A stretch of 64,000 nucleotides of DNA from Kitasatospora sp. MAA19 (GTDB lineage: Bacteria; Actinomycetota; Actinomycetes; Streptomycetales; Streptomycetaceae), in NCBI RefSeq assembly GCF_029894125.1, contig NZ_JARXYZ010000026.1, forward strand, positions 47,005-111,004. Reading direction: 5' to 3'. Below are positions 56,114 through 64,000 of this stretch, one piece after another; the stretch's first letter is position 1; each line of letters begins with the position of its first letter. The notes beneath the pieces are model-generated. The model was not told the DNA's origin. It worked only from the letters and a program-made list of their open reading frames with translations, and did no database searches. The position numbers and the translations under genes are program-made.

Positions 56114-58549
56114 ATGCCCCCCAGCCGCGCCCCGCACCGCCGACCCGTCCGCGCCCTGCCCTCGGGCCTCGCGGTACTGGCCGTCCTCGCCGTCCAGGCG
56201 GTCGGCGCGGGCCCGGCCCGGGCGGCCGGCGCGGCCCCACTGGTCGACGGCGGCGGCTACGCCATCGGCGCCGCCCTGGACGGCGGCTGCCTCGGCCCGC
56301 AGTACGCGCAGTCGGCGGCCGGCACGCCCGTCGTCGGGGCGGCCTGCCAGGGACTGCTCAGCCAGCGCTGGCAGTTGCGCCGCACCACCGACGGCTACCG
56401 GCTGGTCAACGCCGCGAGCGGGCGCTGCCTGACCCTCGACGGCACCGGGCGCCGACCCGGCACCGCCGACTGCGACACCGAACCCGCCGCCGGGACCTTC
56501 ACCATCTCCCCCGCGCCGGGCGGGAGTTACACCCTGGCCGCGCACGGCGCCTGTCTCACCACGGCGGAGGCGCCCGAGCGGAACGCAGCGCCCGAGCAGG
56601 ACACCGCATCCGAGCCGAACACCGCCTCCGACCGCCGGCACTGCGACGCCCGGCCCGCCCACCGCTGGACCCTCACCCGCAGCGAACCGCTCACCCTCAC
56701 CGACCCCGGCTTCGAACAGGGCACCGACGGCTGGACCCTCACCGCGCACACCGGCGTCGCCACCAACAACCCGCACAGCGGCACCCGCCTCGCCTACCTC
56801 GACGCCGGCCCGGGCTACCGGATCAGCCAGCAGGTCACCGCCGTCACCGCGGGCAGCTACGACCTGTCCGCCTGGATCGCCACCGGCGGCGCCGGCGGCA
56901 CCTTCGCGGTCAGCGTCAACGGCACCGTGGTCCGCTCGACCACCCTGCCCGAGCAGCCCACCTACGCGAAGTACACGCTGCCCCGGGTGCGCGTCGCGGC
57001 CGGCGACCAGCTCACCCTCACCATCGGCTCCTCCCCCACCGGCTGGGTCAACGTGGACGACACCGCCGTCGCCCCGTCCGCCCCCAGGGACCCGCAGATC
57101 AGTTCTTCCGACCCGGAGGTCGTCGCCCTGTTCGACTGGGCCAAGACCAAGGCCAACAGCTGGGTGCAGCAGGCCGGCACCACCGGCGTGCTCGACATGG
57201 ACGAGAACAACCCCGGCGGCACCGGCACCACCACCTACGACACCACCTACTGGGCCGGCTACCCGTTCCGCTCCGACTTCTACAGCCGCGACTTCGCCCA
57301 CCAGCTGGTCGGCGCCCACCTGCTCGGCCTGGACGCCGAGAACAAGACCATGCTGCGCGGCTTCGCCGCCTCCGCCACCGAGGTCAACAAGCTCTACCCG
57401 GTCTGGGCGCTCAACTTCGACGCCAAGACGTACGGCAGCATCGACTACCGCGGCCCCGACCGCTTCGTCCGCGAGCTGCCCGCGCCGTTCGAACTGGTGG
57501 AGAAGGCCGGCGAGGCCTACCGGTGGACCGGCGACCGCGACTACGCCGACGACCCCACGCTGAGCGGCTACGTCCGCAACACCCTCGGCCCCTTCATCGC
57601 CCAGCACCCCGGCCCGGTCGACAACGGCGGCATCCCCGTCCCGCAGGCCACCAGCCGCAGCATCTTCGCCGGCACCGCCAGTTACGCCGAGAACGCCACC
57701 AGCACCTACGCCGAGGCCGGCGATGCCCTCGGCGCCCAGTACCAGGCGTACCTCGCCGCCGCGACCCTGGCCGCCGCGCACGGCGACACCGCCGCGGCCA
57801 CCGGCTACCAGCGGGCCGCCACCGCGCTGCGCACGTACGTCAACACCACCTGGAGCGTGGACCCGCAGCAGCCCGGCGAGGTCGTGCACGGCTACGACAC
57901 CACCGGCAAGCCGGTGACCGGCTGGGGCTACGAGTCCAGCGTGCTGATGCCGGTCAAGCAGCTGCTCGACCCGGGCCCGCGCCGCGACGGCCTCCTCGCC
58001 GCGATCGACGCCGCCGACTCCGGCCCGCAGCGCTCGACCAACCTGGAGGCCTTCACCTACCTGCCGGACGCCTTCTTCGCCAACCACGACGGCGACACCG
58101 CCTGGAAGTGGATGCGGCAGATCTACCAGGGCGTCGACCAGCTCCACGCGAGCGGCCGGATGCTCAACGGCGACTACCCCGAGGTCCCGTTCACCCTGCT
58201 CAGCCAGACCGTGCAGGGCCTGCTCGGCGTCCAGCCCGACGCCGCCGCCGGCACCCTGGTGACCGCCTCCCAACTACCCGCCTCGATGGGCTGGTTGCAG
58301 GTCGCCGACATCCCGGTCGGCACCGGCTCGGTCACCGTCCGGCACGACGGCCACCGCGGCAGCACCCTCACCAACACCGGACGCGCCCCGCTCACCTGGG
58401 AGGCCCGCTTCACCGGCCGGCACGACGGACTCACCGTCGACGGCAAGGCCCGGCCCACCCGCACCACGACCGTCGACGGCGTGACCTACACCTACGCCAC
58501 CGTCACCGTCGCCCCCGGACACACCTCGACCGCCGCCGTCCTCGACTGA
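56114..58549 (+). CDS. Secreted multidomain glycoside hydrolase, (alpha/alpha)6-type
   Basis: Secreted protein of 811 residues. A twin-basic N-terminus and hydrophobic core ending in AGPARAA give a signal peptide of about 37 residues. Residues ~45-180 look like a ricin-type beta-trefoil (ALDGGCLGPQY, NAASGRCLTLDG, QRWQLR). Residues ~195-320 look like a jelly-roll carbohydrate-binding module (DPGFEQGTDGWTL ... VNVDDTAV). Residues ~330-730 form a helical barrel-like catalytic region with YWAGYPFRSDFYSRDFAHQ and ALNFDAKTYGSIDYRGPDRF. I do not recognise its exact family. The ATG follows AGGAG. A downstream alpha-galactosidase-like gene suggests polysaccharide breakdown. It is unrelated to the antibiotic cluster. 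Confidence 0.85.
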   Translation: MPPSRAPHRRPVRALPSGLAVLAVLAVQAVGAGPARAAGAAPLVDGGGYAIGAALDGGCLGPQYAQSAAGTPVVGAACQGLLSQRWQLRRTTDGYRLVNAASGRCLTLDGTGRRPGTADCDTEPAAGTFTISPAPGGSYTLAAHGACLTTAEAPERNAAPEQDTASEPNTASDRRHCDARPAHRWTLTRSEPLTLTDPGFEQGTDGWTLTAHTGVATNNPHSGTRLAYLDAGPGYRISQQVTAVTAGSYDLSAWIATGGAGGTFAVSVNGTVVRSTTLPEQPTYAKYTLPRVRVAAGDQLTLTIGSSPTGWVNVDDTAVAPSAPRDPQISSSDPEVVALFDWAKTKANSWVQQAGTTGVLDMDENNPGGTGTTTYDTTYWAGYPFRSDFYSRDFAHQLVGAHLLGLDAENKTMLRGFAASATEVNKLYPVWALNFDAKTYGSIDYRGPDRFVRELPAPFELVEKAGEAYRWTGDRDYADDPTLSGYVRNTLGPFIAQHPGPVDNGGIPVPQATSRSIFAGTASYAENATSTYAEAGDALGAQYQAYLAAATLAAAHGDTAAATGYQRAATALRTYVNTTWSVDPQQPGEVVHGYDTTGKPVTGWGYESSVLMPVKQLLDPGPRRDGLLAAIDAADSGPQRSTNLEAFTYLPDAFFANHDGDTAWKWMRQIYQGVDQLHASGRMLNGDYPEVPFTLLSQTVQGLLGVQPDAAAGTLVTASQLPASMGWLQVADIPVGTGSVTVRHDGHRGSTLTNTGRAPLTWEARFTGRHDGLTVDGKARPTRTTTVDGVTYTYATVTVAPGHTSTAAVLD

Positions 58550-58671
58550 CCCCCGGACGCCGTCACCGGCTGACCCCGGGCGCGCCCCACGGCCGATCCG
58601 CCCCCAACCGACCGGCCGTGCCCACGAGTTGCCCGATGCAGCACCCCTCCCCCCACTCCCCAGGAGCGCGC

Positions 58672-60747
58672 ATGCGCCACATCCCCCACCGCCTCGCGGC
58701 ACCCCTGCTCGCGCTGGCCCTCGCCACCACCGGCCTCGGTGCCCTCACCGTTGGTGCGGCCGCCCCCGCCGCCGCCCTCGGCAACGGCAACGCCCTCACC
58801 CCGCCGATGGGCTGGAACTCCTGGAACTCCCTCGGGACCGAGGTCACCGAGGACCAGGTCGTCCAGACCATCGACTTCATGGCCGCCAACGGCCTGGTCG
58901 CGGCCGGCTACGACACCGTCACCATCGACGACGGCTGGTCGCTGTGGCACCGCGACGGCCAGAGCAGCGACATCGTGCGGACCTCGTACGGTTCGATGCA
59001 GCTCTACGACGCCGCCGGCAACCCGGTCGCCGGCACGGACGGCACCGGCAACGACCCCACCTCCGGCCACCTCGTCCCCCGCCCCGACCACTTCCCCTCG
59101 CAGACCGTCAACGGACGGACCGTCAACGGCATCGCGTACCTCGCCCAGTACGCGCACAGCAAGGGCCTGAAGTTCGGCCTGTACGGCACCGACACCTACC
59201 TGACCTGCCAGATGCACCCCGGCAGCCTCGGACACGAGACCACCGATGCCGCCGACTTCGTCTCCTGGGGCGTCGACTTCGTCAAGTACGACGACTGCCC
59301 GTACGGCCCGCCGATCACCGGGCCGGACGGGCACGGCTACGGCACCCAGGGCGAGGGCAAGGAGCTCACCCGCTCCGTCTACGCCCGGGTCCAGACCTTC
59401 CAGCACGCCCTCGACGCCGCCTCCGCCGCGCAGGGCCGGCCCAAGGTCACCCTCAGCGTCTCCGCCCAGCCCGTCCACACCGGCGTCCCGTACCTGCTCG
59501 CCGCGGACGACCCGGCGCGCACCGACCCGGTGATCCAGGCGGCCGGCACCGCGCCGTTCCAGGCCCCCGGCTACGCGCCGACCGGCATCTGGTGCGGTCA
59601 GGTCGCCAACCTCTGCCGGATCGGCGGCGACCGCGACAGCGAACTCGACGGGGTGCTCTGGAACGGGCAGTTGCAGACCGCGCTGCAGTACCCCGGCAAC
59701 GTGCGCCCGGGCAGCTGGAACGACCTCGACATGATGTTCACCGGCTGGCAGGACGTCTTCGGCCTCTGGGGCACCACCGACACCTGCACCTGCCACAAGC
59801 CGTTCACCGACGACGAGTCCCGCACCGAGACCTCGGTCCTCGCGATGCTCGCCGCCCCGCTGATCTCCGGCGCCGACCTGCGCACCGCCGCCCAGTCGCA
59901 GCACAGCGCGGACGGGCACACCTGGTCCACCGGGATCGACGCGGCGAGCCTTGCGGTCCTGAAGAACCGCGACGTCATCGGCATCGACCAGGACTCCCTG
60001 GCCAAGCCCGCCACCCTGGTCGGCGCCAAGCCCGCGAACGCCACCGCGCCGGTCGTCCTCAAGCGGCAGCTGGCGAACGGCGACACCGCCGTGCTGCTGG
60101 TCAACCAGGACCCGGCGGCGAGCCACGCCGTGAACACCAGCCTGGGCGAACTCGGGCTCACCGGGCCCGGCTACACCGCCAAGGAGCTGTGGACGGGCGC
60201 GAGTTCGACCGTCACCGGCACGCTCGGCACCACGGTGGCCCCGCACGGCGTGGCGCTGTACCGGCTCAGCGCGCAGCCGACCACCGTCCCGACCGCCGTG
60301 GTCGACGACGGCCGCTACCACGCGCTCAGCCCCGGCGGCAGCGGCGGCCTGGTCCTGGAGGTCGCGGGCACCTGCAGCGCGCCGCTGGGCGCCGTCGCGG
60401 ACGTCAACACCTGGTGGCCCACGCACACCTCCGAGCAGTGGACCTTCACCACCAACCCGGACGGCACCGTCCGGATCAGCGACAACTGCGCCACCGCCAC
60501 CCACGCACACACCGTGCTCACCGCCGGCACCTCCCCCGGCAACAGCGCCTCCCTGCTGAGCTACTCGCCCGGCAACCCCTCGCAGGAGTGGCGGGTCACC
60601 CAGAACAGCGCCACCGGGGCGCTCACCGTCACCAACGTCGCCACCGGCCTGGCGCTCAACGCCGGGAGCGGCACGGCGGGTTCGACCGTGACCACGGACC
60701 CGGCCGACGGCGCCGCCGCCGGGCAGGGCTGGAGCGTCGCGTCCTGA
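58672..60747 (+). CDS. Secreted GH27 alpha-galactosidase-like enzyme with ricin domain
   Basis: Secreted glycoside hydrolase of family 27 (alpha-galactosidase or related), 691 residues. The signal peptide ends near AAPAAALG. The GH27 start LTPPMGWNSWNSLG is followed by TIDDGW. The nucleophile Asp lies in VDFVKYDDCPYG and the acid/base Asp in GSWNDLDMM. A C-terminal beta-sandwich and a ricin-type trefoil (residues ~540-690, with EQWTF, QEWRV and GLALNAGSG) should bind sugars. The ATG at 58672 has AGGAG; an open frame reaching far upstream in the same phase is only low-complexity translation of the previous gene. Related GH27 members can act on beta-L-arabinopyranose, so the sugar is not certain. 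Confidence 0.92.
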   Translation: MRHIPHRLAAPLLALALATTGLGALTVGAAAPAAALGNGNALTPPMGWNSWNSLGTEVTEDQVVQTIDFMAANGLVAAGYDTVTIDDGWSLWHRDGQSSDIVRTSYGSMQLYDAAGNPVAGTDGTGNDPTSGHLVPRPDHFPSQTVNGRTVNGIAYLAQYAHSKGLKFGLYGTDTYLTCQMHPGSLGHETTDAADFVSWGVDFVKYDDCPYGPPITGPDGHGYGTQGEGKELTRSVYARVQTFQHALDAASAAQGRPKVTLSVSAQPVHTGVPYLLAADDPARTDPVIQAAGTAPFQAPGYAPTGIWCGQVANLCRIGGDRDSELDGVLWNGQLQTALQYPGNVRPGSWNDLDMMFTGWQDVFGLWGTTDTCTCHKPFTDDESRTETSVLAMLAAPLISGADLRTAAQSQHSADGHTWSTGIDAASLAVLKNRDVIGIDQDSLAKPATLVGAKPANATAPVVLKRQLANGDTAVLLVNQDPAASHAVNTSLGELGLTGPGYTAKELWTGASSTVTGTLGTTVAPHGVALYRLSAQPTTVPTAVVDDGRYHALSPGGSGGLVLEVAGTCSAPLGAVADVNTWWPTHTSEQWTFTTNPDGTVRISDNCATATHAHTVLTAGTSPGNSASLLSYSPGNPSQEWRVTQNSATGALTVTNVATGLALNAGSGTAGSTVTTDPADGAAAGQGWSVAS

Positions 60748-60766
60748 GCCGCTGACCGGACCCTCC

Positions 60767-60807
60767 GGACCCCTGGCCCCACCGCTCACGGCGGTGTCCA
60801 GGGGTCC
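60767..60807. terminator. Terminator between GH27 and MFS genes
   Basis: GGACCCCTGG (60767-60776) pairs with CCAGGGGTCC (60798-60807), and an inner CACCGC/GCGGTG pair extends the structure. It stands between convergent genes and can serve both. Confidence 0.8.
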
Positions 60808-60819
60808 GCGAGTCCGTCG

Positions 60820-62145
60820 TCAACCCCCCGCCTTCGCGGCCGCCGACCGGTCCTCGGGCACGACCGGCGCGACCGGCGCGGCTGGCGCGGCTGGCTCCGG
60901 CAGGGTGCGGAACAGCAGCCAGCTCAGCACCGGCATCAGCACCAGCGGCAGCAGGGCGGTGCGCAGCGAGGTCGCGTCCGCGAGGCCGCCGATCAGCGGG
61001 CTCGCCAGGCCGCCGATGCTGACGGTCAGCCCCAGCGTGATCCCGCTGGCGGTGCCGATGCGCGAGGGCAGGTAGTCCTGCCCCAGCGTGACCTGCAGCG
61101 AGAACGGCACGTACAGGCCCGCCGAGGTCAGCGCCACGCACCCGTACAGCGCCGGGCCCGGCACCAGCAGCACGCCCGCCACGGCCACCGCCGCGACCAG
61201 GTACGACCAGCGCGCCACCGCGACCCGGCCCCAGCGGTCCGCGAGGGCGCCGCCCAGCACCGAGCCCACCGCGCCGCCCGCGTACAGCACCGCCAGCGCC
61301 GCGGTGCCCGCCGCCGTACCGCCGCCGACGCGCTGGGTGGCGAACAGCGAGAGGAAGGTGCTCAGGCCGGTGAAGACGATCGAGCGGCACACCACGGCCA
61401 GCGACAGCCGGACGAAGGAGGCCCGGTCGTCGGGCCCCGTCACCGGTGCCGGTCCGGTCCCGGCGGCGCGCCGCCGCTCCAGTTCGCGCAGCACCGGCAG
61501 GCACAGTGCGGCGCCCGCGAGCGCCGGCAGCACCAGCAGCGGGGTCAGCCGCAGGCCGCCGCCCGCGACCACCACGGTCACCAGTAGCGGGGCCGCCGCG
61601 AAGCCCAGGTTGCCGCCCAGCGAGAACCAGGCCATCCCCCGGTGGCCGTCCCGCGCGGCCAGCCGGGCCACCCGGGCGGACTCCGGGTGGTACGCGGCCA
61701 CCCCGACCCCGGACAGCGCCACGAAGGCGAGGGTCAGCGGGTACGAGCCGCTCACCCCGCTGAGCGCGATGCCCGCACCGCCCACCAGCGTGCTCACGGG
61801 CAGCAGCCAGGGCAGCGGCCGCCGGTCGGTGATCGCGCCGAGCAGCGGCTGCGCCACCGAGGAGAGCAGCGAGGCGGCGAGCACCACGCCCGAGACGGCG
61901 GCGTAGCCGTAGCCGCGCTCGGCGACGAAGAACGGGACCAGGGCGGCCACCGCGCCCTGGTAGACGTCCACACAGGCGTGTCCGACGGACAGCAGGGTGA
62001 TCGAGGAGTTCCGCCTGCCGGGAGTCCCGTGCGGCCTGCCGCGTGTTCCGCTCAGCCCGTCGGGTGTGCGGTGCGGCTCGGCAGGCGTTCCGTCCGGGGT
62101 GCCGGGTGTACTCGTCGGCGGATTGTCAGGTGTGCTGGTCGGCAT
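60820..62145 (-). CDS. MFS exporter, fosmidomycin-resistance (Fsr) type
   Basis: Twelve-helix major facilitator (441 aa). After a Pro/Thr-rich cytoplasmic N-terminus of about 50 residues come LLSVGHACVDVYQGAVAALVPFFVAERGYG-type sequence (the Fsr signature is HxxxDxxQG), the loop LLGAITDRRPLPWLLP and GVGVAAYHPESARVAR. The second half has GGALADRWGR. It probably exports a small toxic compound. The ATG at 62145 is divergent from an AraC-type regulator gene 51 bp away, which is the usual pairing for this transporter group. Confidence 0.9.
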   Translation of the reverse strand: MPTSTPDNPPTSTPGTPDGTPAEPHRTPDGLSGTRGRPHGTPGRRNSSITLLSVGHACVDVYQGAVAALVPFFVAERGYGYAAVSGVVLAASLLSSVAQPLLGAITDRRPLPWLLPVSTLVGGAGIALSGVSGSYPLTLAFVALSGVGVAAYHPESARVARLAARDGHRGMAWFSLGGNLGFAAAPLLVTVVVAGGGLRLTPLLVLPALAGAALCLPVLRELERRRAAGTGPAPVTGPDDRASFVRLSLAVVCRSIVFTGLSTFLSLFATQRVGGGTAAGTAALAVLYAGGAVGSVLGGALADRWGRVAVARWSYLVAAVAVAGVLLVPGPALYGCVALTSAGLYVPFSLQVTLGQDYLPSRIGTASGITLGLTVSIGGLASPLIGGLADATSLRTALLPLVLMPVLSWLLFRTLPEPAAPAAPVAPVVPEDRSAAAKAGG

Positions 62146-62196
62146 GCCGCCATGTTCGGCGCACCGCCACCTGTCGGGCTTCCGATAATCTGACAG

Positions 62197-62943
62197 GTGA
62201 TGCCGACAATCCGCCATGACCCCGTCGCCCCGACCCGCACCCAACGGCTGGCGTCCGGCGCCGGGATCGACGCCCACCGCCACGACGACCACCAGATCGC
62301 CTACGCGGCCCGGGGCGTCCTGGCCATCACCACCGACGCCGGCTCCTGGGTCGCCCCCGGCACCCGCGCCATCTGGGTCCCGGCCGGCACCGTGCACGCC
62401 CACCAGGCCCACGGGGAGCTGGAACTCCACCTGGTCGGGCTGCCCGCCACCGAGAACCCGCTCGCCCTGGACCAGCCGACCGTCCTCGCCGTCGGGCCGC
62501 TGCTGCGCGAGCTGATCGTCGCCTACACCCGCGCCCCCGAGGACGACAGCCCCGAACGAGCCCGGCTGCGCGGCGTCCTGCTCGACCAGCTGCGCGCCTC
62601 GCCCCTTCAGCCGCTGCACCTGCCCACCCCCACCACCCCGCTGCTGCGCACGCTCTGCGACCTCCTGCAGGCCGACCCGGCCGACCCGCGCACCCTCGCC
62701 GAGCTGGGCCGGGCGGTCGGCGCCAGCGACCGGACGCTCTCCCGGCTGTTCCGCGCCGACCTCGGCATGACCTTCCCCCAGTGGCGCACCCAGCTGCGGC
62801 TGCACCACGCGCTGGTGCTGCTCGCCGAGGGCCTGCCCGTCACCGCGGTCGCGCACCGCTGCGGCTGGTCCTCCGCGAGCGCCTTCATCGACGTCTTCCG
62901 CCGCACCTTCGGCCACACCCCGGGCCGCCACCCGGCGGGCTGA
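62197..62943 (+). CDS. AraC-family regulator with cupin sensor domain
   Basis: Transcriptional regulator of 248 residues. The N-terminal cupin reads HRHDDHQIAYAARGVLAI and WVPAGTVHAHQAHGE. The C-terminal pair of helix-turn-helices begins LAELGRAVGASDRTLSRLF and ends FPQWRTQLRLHHALVLL and GWSSASAFIDVFRRTFGHTPG. The start is GTG at 62197 or ATG at 62200. It is divergent from the MFS exporter and probably controls it. A CCTGTC/GACAGG inverted pair (62170-62175, 62192-62197) in the gap is a weak operator candidate. Confidence 0.92.
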   Translation: MMPTIRHDPVAPTRTQRLASGAGIDAHRHDDHQIAYAARGVLAITTDAGSWVAPGTRAIWVPAGTVHAHQAHGELELHLVGLPATENPLALDQPTVLAVGPLLRELIVAYTRAPEDDSPERARLRGVLLDQLRASPLQPLHLPTPTTPLLRTLCDLLQADPADPRTLAELGRAVGASDRTLSRLFRADLGMTFPQWRTQLRLHHALVLLAEGLPVTAVAHRCGWSSASAFIDVFRRTFGHTPGRHPAG

Positions 62944-62977
62944 GCGGCTGTCCGAGGGAGGTGGCAGGGTGGGGGGC

Positions 62978-63721
62978 ATGTGCGGTCGCTTCGTCTCCAC
63001 CACCACGCCCCAGGACCTCGCCGCCCTGCTCGGGGAGCTCCGCTGGGATCCGGCCGAGTCCTTCGCCCCGAGCTGGAACGTCGCGCCCACCGACCCGGTG
63101 CCCGCCGTCCTGGAGCGCGTCGACCGGGAGACCGGCGAACTGTCGCGGCAGGTGCGCGCGCTGCGCTGGGGCCTGGTGCCGTCCTGGTCCAAGGACCCCT
63201 CCGGCGGGGCCCGCATGATCAACGCCCGCTCGGAGACGGTGCACCTCAAGCCCGCCTTCCGCAAGGCCTTCACCACGCGGCGCTGCGTCATCCCCGCCGA
63301 CGGCTACTTCGAGTGGCGCGAGGTCCCCGCCACCGCCGACCGGAGGAAGTACAAGCAGCCGTACTTCCTCAGCACCGGCTCGGTCATGCTGATGGCCGGC
63401 CTCTACGAGTTCTGGCGCGACCGCACCCGGCCCGAGGACGACCCGGCGGCCTGGCTCGCCACCACCACCGTCATCACCACCGACGCCACCGACAGCGCCG
63501 GGCGCGTCCACGACCGGATGCCGCTCACCATCGCCCCCGACGACCTGTCCGCCTGGCTCGCCCCCGACCTCACCGACGCCGGCGAACTCCACCACCTGCT
63601 GCGCCGCCCCGCCGACGGCGCCCTGCGGGTGCGGGCCGTCTCCACCGCCGTCAACAGCGTCCGCGCCAACGGCCCGGAACTGCTCGACACCTCACCGGAC
63701 CCGCTGGGGCTGGCGGACTGA
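62978..63721 (+). CDS. SRAP/HMCES-family abasic-site protein (YedK type)
   Basis: Binds covalently to abasic sites in single-stranded DNA, protecting them during replication. It has 247 residues. The start must be the ATG at 62978 because the catalytic Cys2 has to become N-terminal after Met removal (MCGRF); a GTG nine bases earlier would bury it. Other landmarks are SWNVAPTDPVPAV, the Glu in IPADGYFEWRE and the His in VHDRMPLTIAPDD. It stands alone, with no sign of a partner gene. Confidence 0.95.
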   Translation: MCGRFVSTTTPQDLAALLGELRWDPAESFAPSWNVAPTDPVPAVLERVDRETGELSRQVRALRWGLVPSWSKDPSGGARMINARSETVHLKPAFRKAFTTRRCVIPADGYFEWREVPATADRRKYKQPYFLSTGSVMLMAGLYEFWRDRTRPEDDPAAWLATTTVITTDATDSAGRVHDRMPLTIAPDDLSAWLAPDLTDAGELHHLLRRPADGALRVRAVSTAVNSVRANGPELLDTSPDPLGLAD

Positions 63722-63735
63722 CCAGGGCCGGACCG

Positions 63736-63902
63736 GCCCTAGTGTTTGCAAAGTCCCGCCGGGTCCGCGGCGCCGGGCATCCCGCCTGGACGCACGCCCG
63801 AATCGCCCAAGTACGTCCAGTACGAGGACGATCCCGGCGCACGCCCAGCCGGGCGCCCACCGCCGCGGCCTGGTCCGACGCGACTTTGCAAACACGCCCT
63901 AG
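63736..63902. mobile_element. MITE-like element with 14-bp terminal inverted repeats
   Basis: GTGTTTGCAAAGTC at 63742-63755 is perfectly inverted at 63882-63895. The copies of GCCCTAG at 63736-63742 and 63896-63902 form a direct repeat that could include the target duplication. The interior (about 125 bp) is non-coding and very GC-rich. This is the structure of a miniature element moved by a transposase elsewhere in the genome. Confidence 0.65.
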
Positions 63903-63937
63903 TCTTGACTCTGTCGGGGATCTTGGTCGCTACGGCG

Positions 63938-64000
63938 TCAGCTGACGGCTCGCCAGGAACGCAAGCGCTGGATACCTTGCTGGTCGAGGTGCTCCTGGAA
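63938..64000 (-). CDS. Possible C-terminus of an unknown minus-strand gene
   Basis: The frame entering from the right edge reads FQEHLDQQGIQRLRSWRAVS and then stops at 63938-63940. The sequence looks like an ordinary protein end but is too short to identify. Confidence 0.25.
   Translation of the reverse strand, partial: FQEHLDQQGIQRLRSWRAVS

Noticed and set aside
55852..58671. The upstream two thirds of a 1631-codon plus-strand frame ending in the GH27 gene
   Set aside because: The translation before 58672 is Arg/Pro/His-rich and overlaps the first hydrolase in another frame. The signal peptide and AGGAG site fix the GH27 start at 58672.

Overview
The window is high-GC actinomycete DNA, most likely from a Streptomyces-type organism: GTG and TTG starts are common, many genes overlap by a few bases, and the resistance set is the streptomycete vanRS/J/K/HAX type. 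About 55 kb (1 to ~55.5 kb) is a glycopeptide antibiotic biosynthesis and self-resistance cluster of the teicoplanin/A47934 aglycone class. The last 8 kb is unrelated chromosomal content: two secreted glycoside hydrolases, an MFS exporter with its AraC-type regulator, and an SRAP protein.

Layout, left to right. (1) 1-1.7 kb, minus strand: a CPA2 cation/proton antiporter running off the left edge, then remnants of an hpgT-like aminotransferase and a pdh-like prephenate dehydrogenase. (2) 1.9-4.1 kb, plus strand: hmaS and hmo, which make 4-hydroxyphenylglyoxylate for hydroxyphenylglycine (Hpg). (3) 4.2-5.2 kb: a StrR/Bbr-type pathway activator. (4) 5.9-12.4 kb: vanX-vanA-vanH, a divergent murF, vanK (femX) and vanJ, which together rebuild peptidoglycan with D-Ala-D-Lac ends. 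(5) 12.6-22.2 kb, minus strand: a CmlA/StaM-type di-iron beta-hydroxylase, two flavin halogenases, four cross-linking P450s (OxyC, OxyB, OxyE, OxyA in map order) and an MbtH protein. (6) 22.2-50.7 kb: four NRPS genes with seven modules. (7) 50.7-52.6 kb: an ABC exporter. (8) 52.8-55.7 kb: insertion sequence debris around vanS-vanR.

How it works together. Reading specificity pockets by eye gives Hpg1-Tyr2-Dpg3-Hpg4-Hpg5-Tyr6-Dpg7. The StaM-like enzyme would hydroxylate carrier-bound Tyr, the halogenases would chlorinate, and the X domain of module 7 would dock the four P450s that make four cross-links. The gene order from NRPS to hydroxylase matches my memory of the A47934 cluster, except that no sulfotransferase lies between the last halogenase and the hydroxylase. 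No glycosyl-, acyl-, methyl- or sulfotransferase and no dpgABCD genes are visible; they may lie left of position 1.

Regulation is unusually legible. A 32-bp VanR-type box occurs upstream of vanH, vanK, vanJ and at vanR, each time exactly 33 nt before an ATG. A GTCCAA-N17-TTGGAC site, the Bbr-type operator as I recall it, stands before the ABC-NRPS operon. The vanR-side box faces a reading frame cut off by an ISL3-family fragment, so the right end of the cluster has been rearranged.
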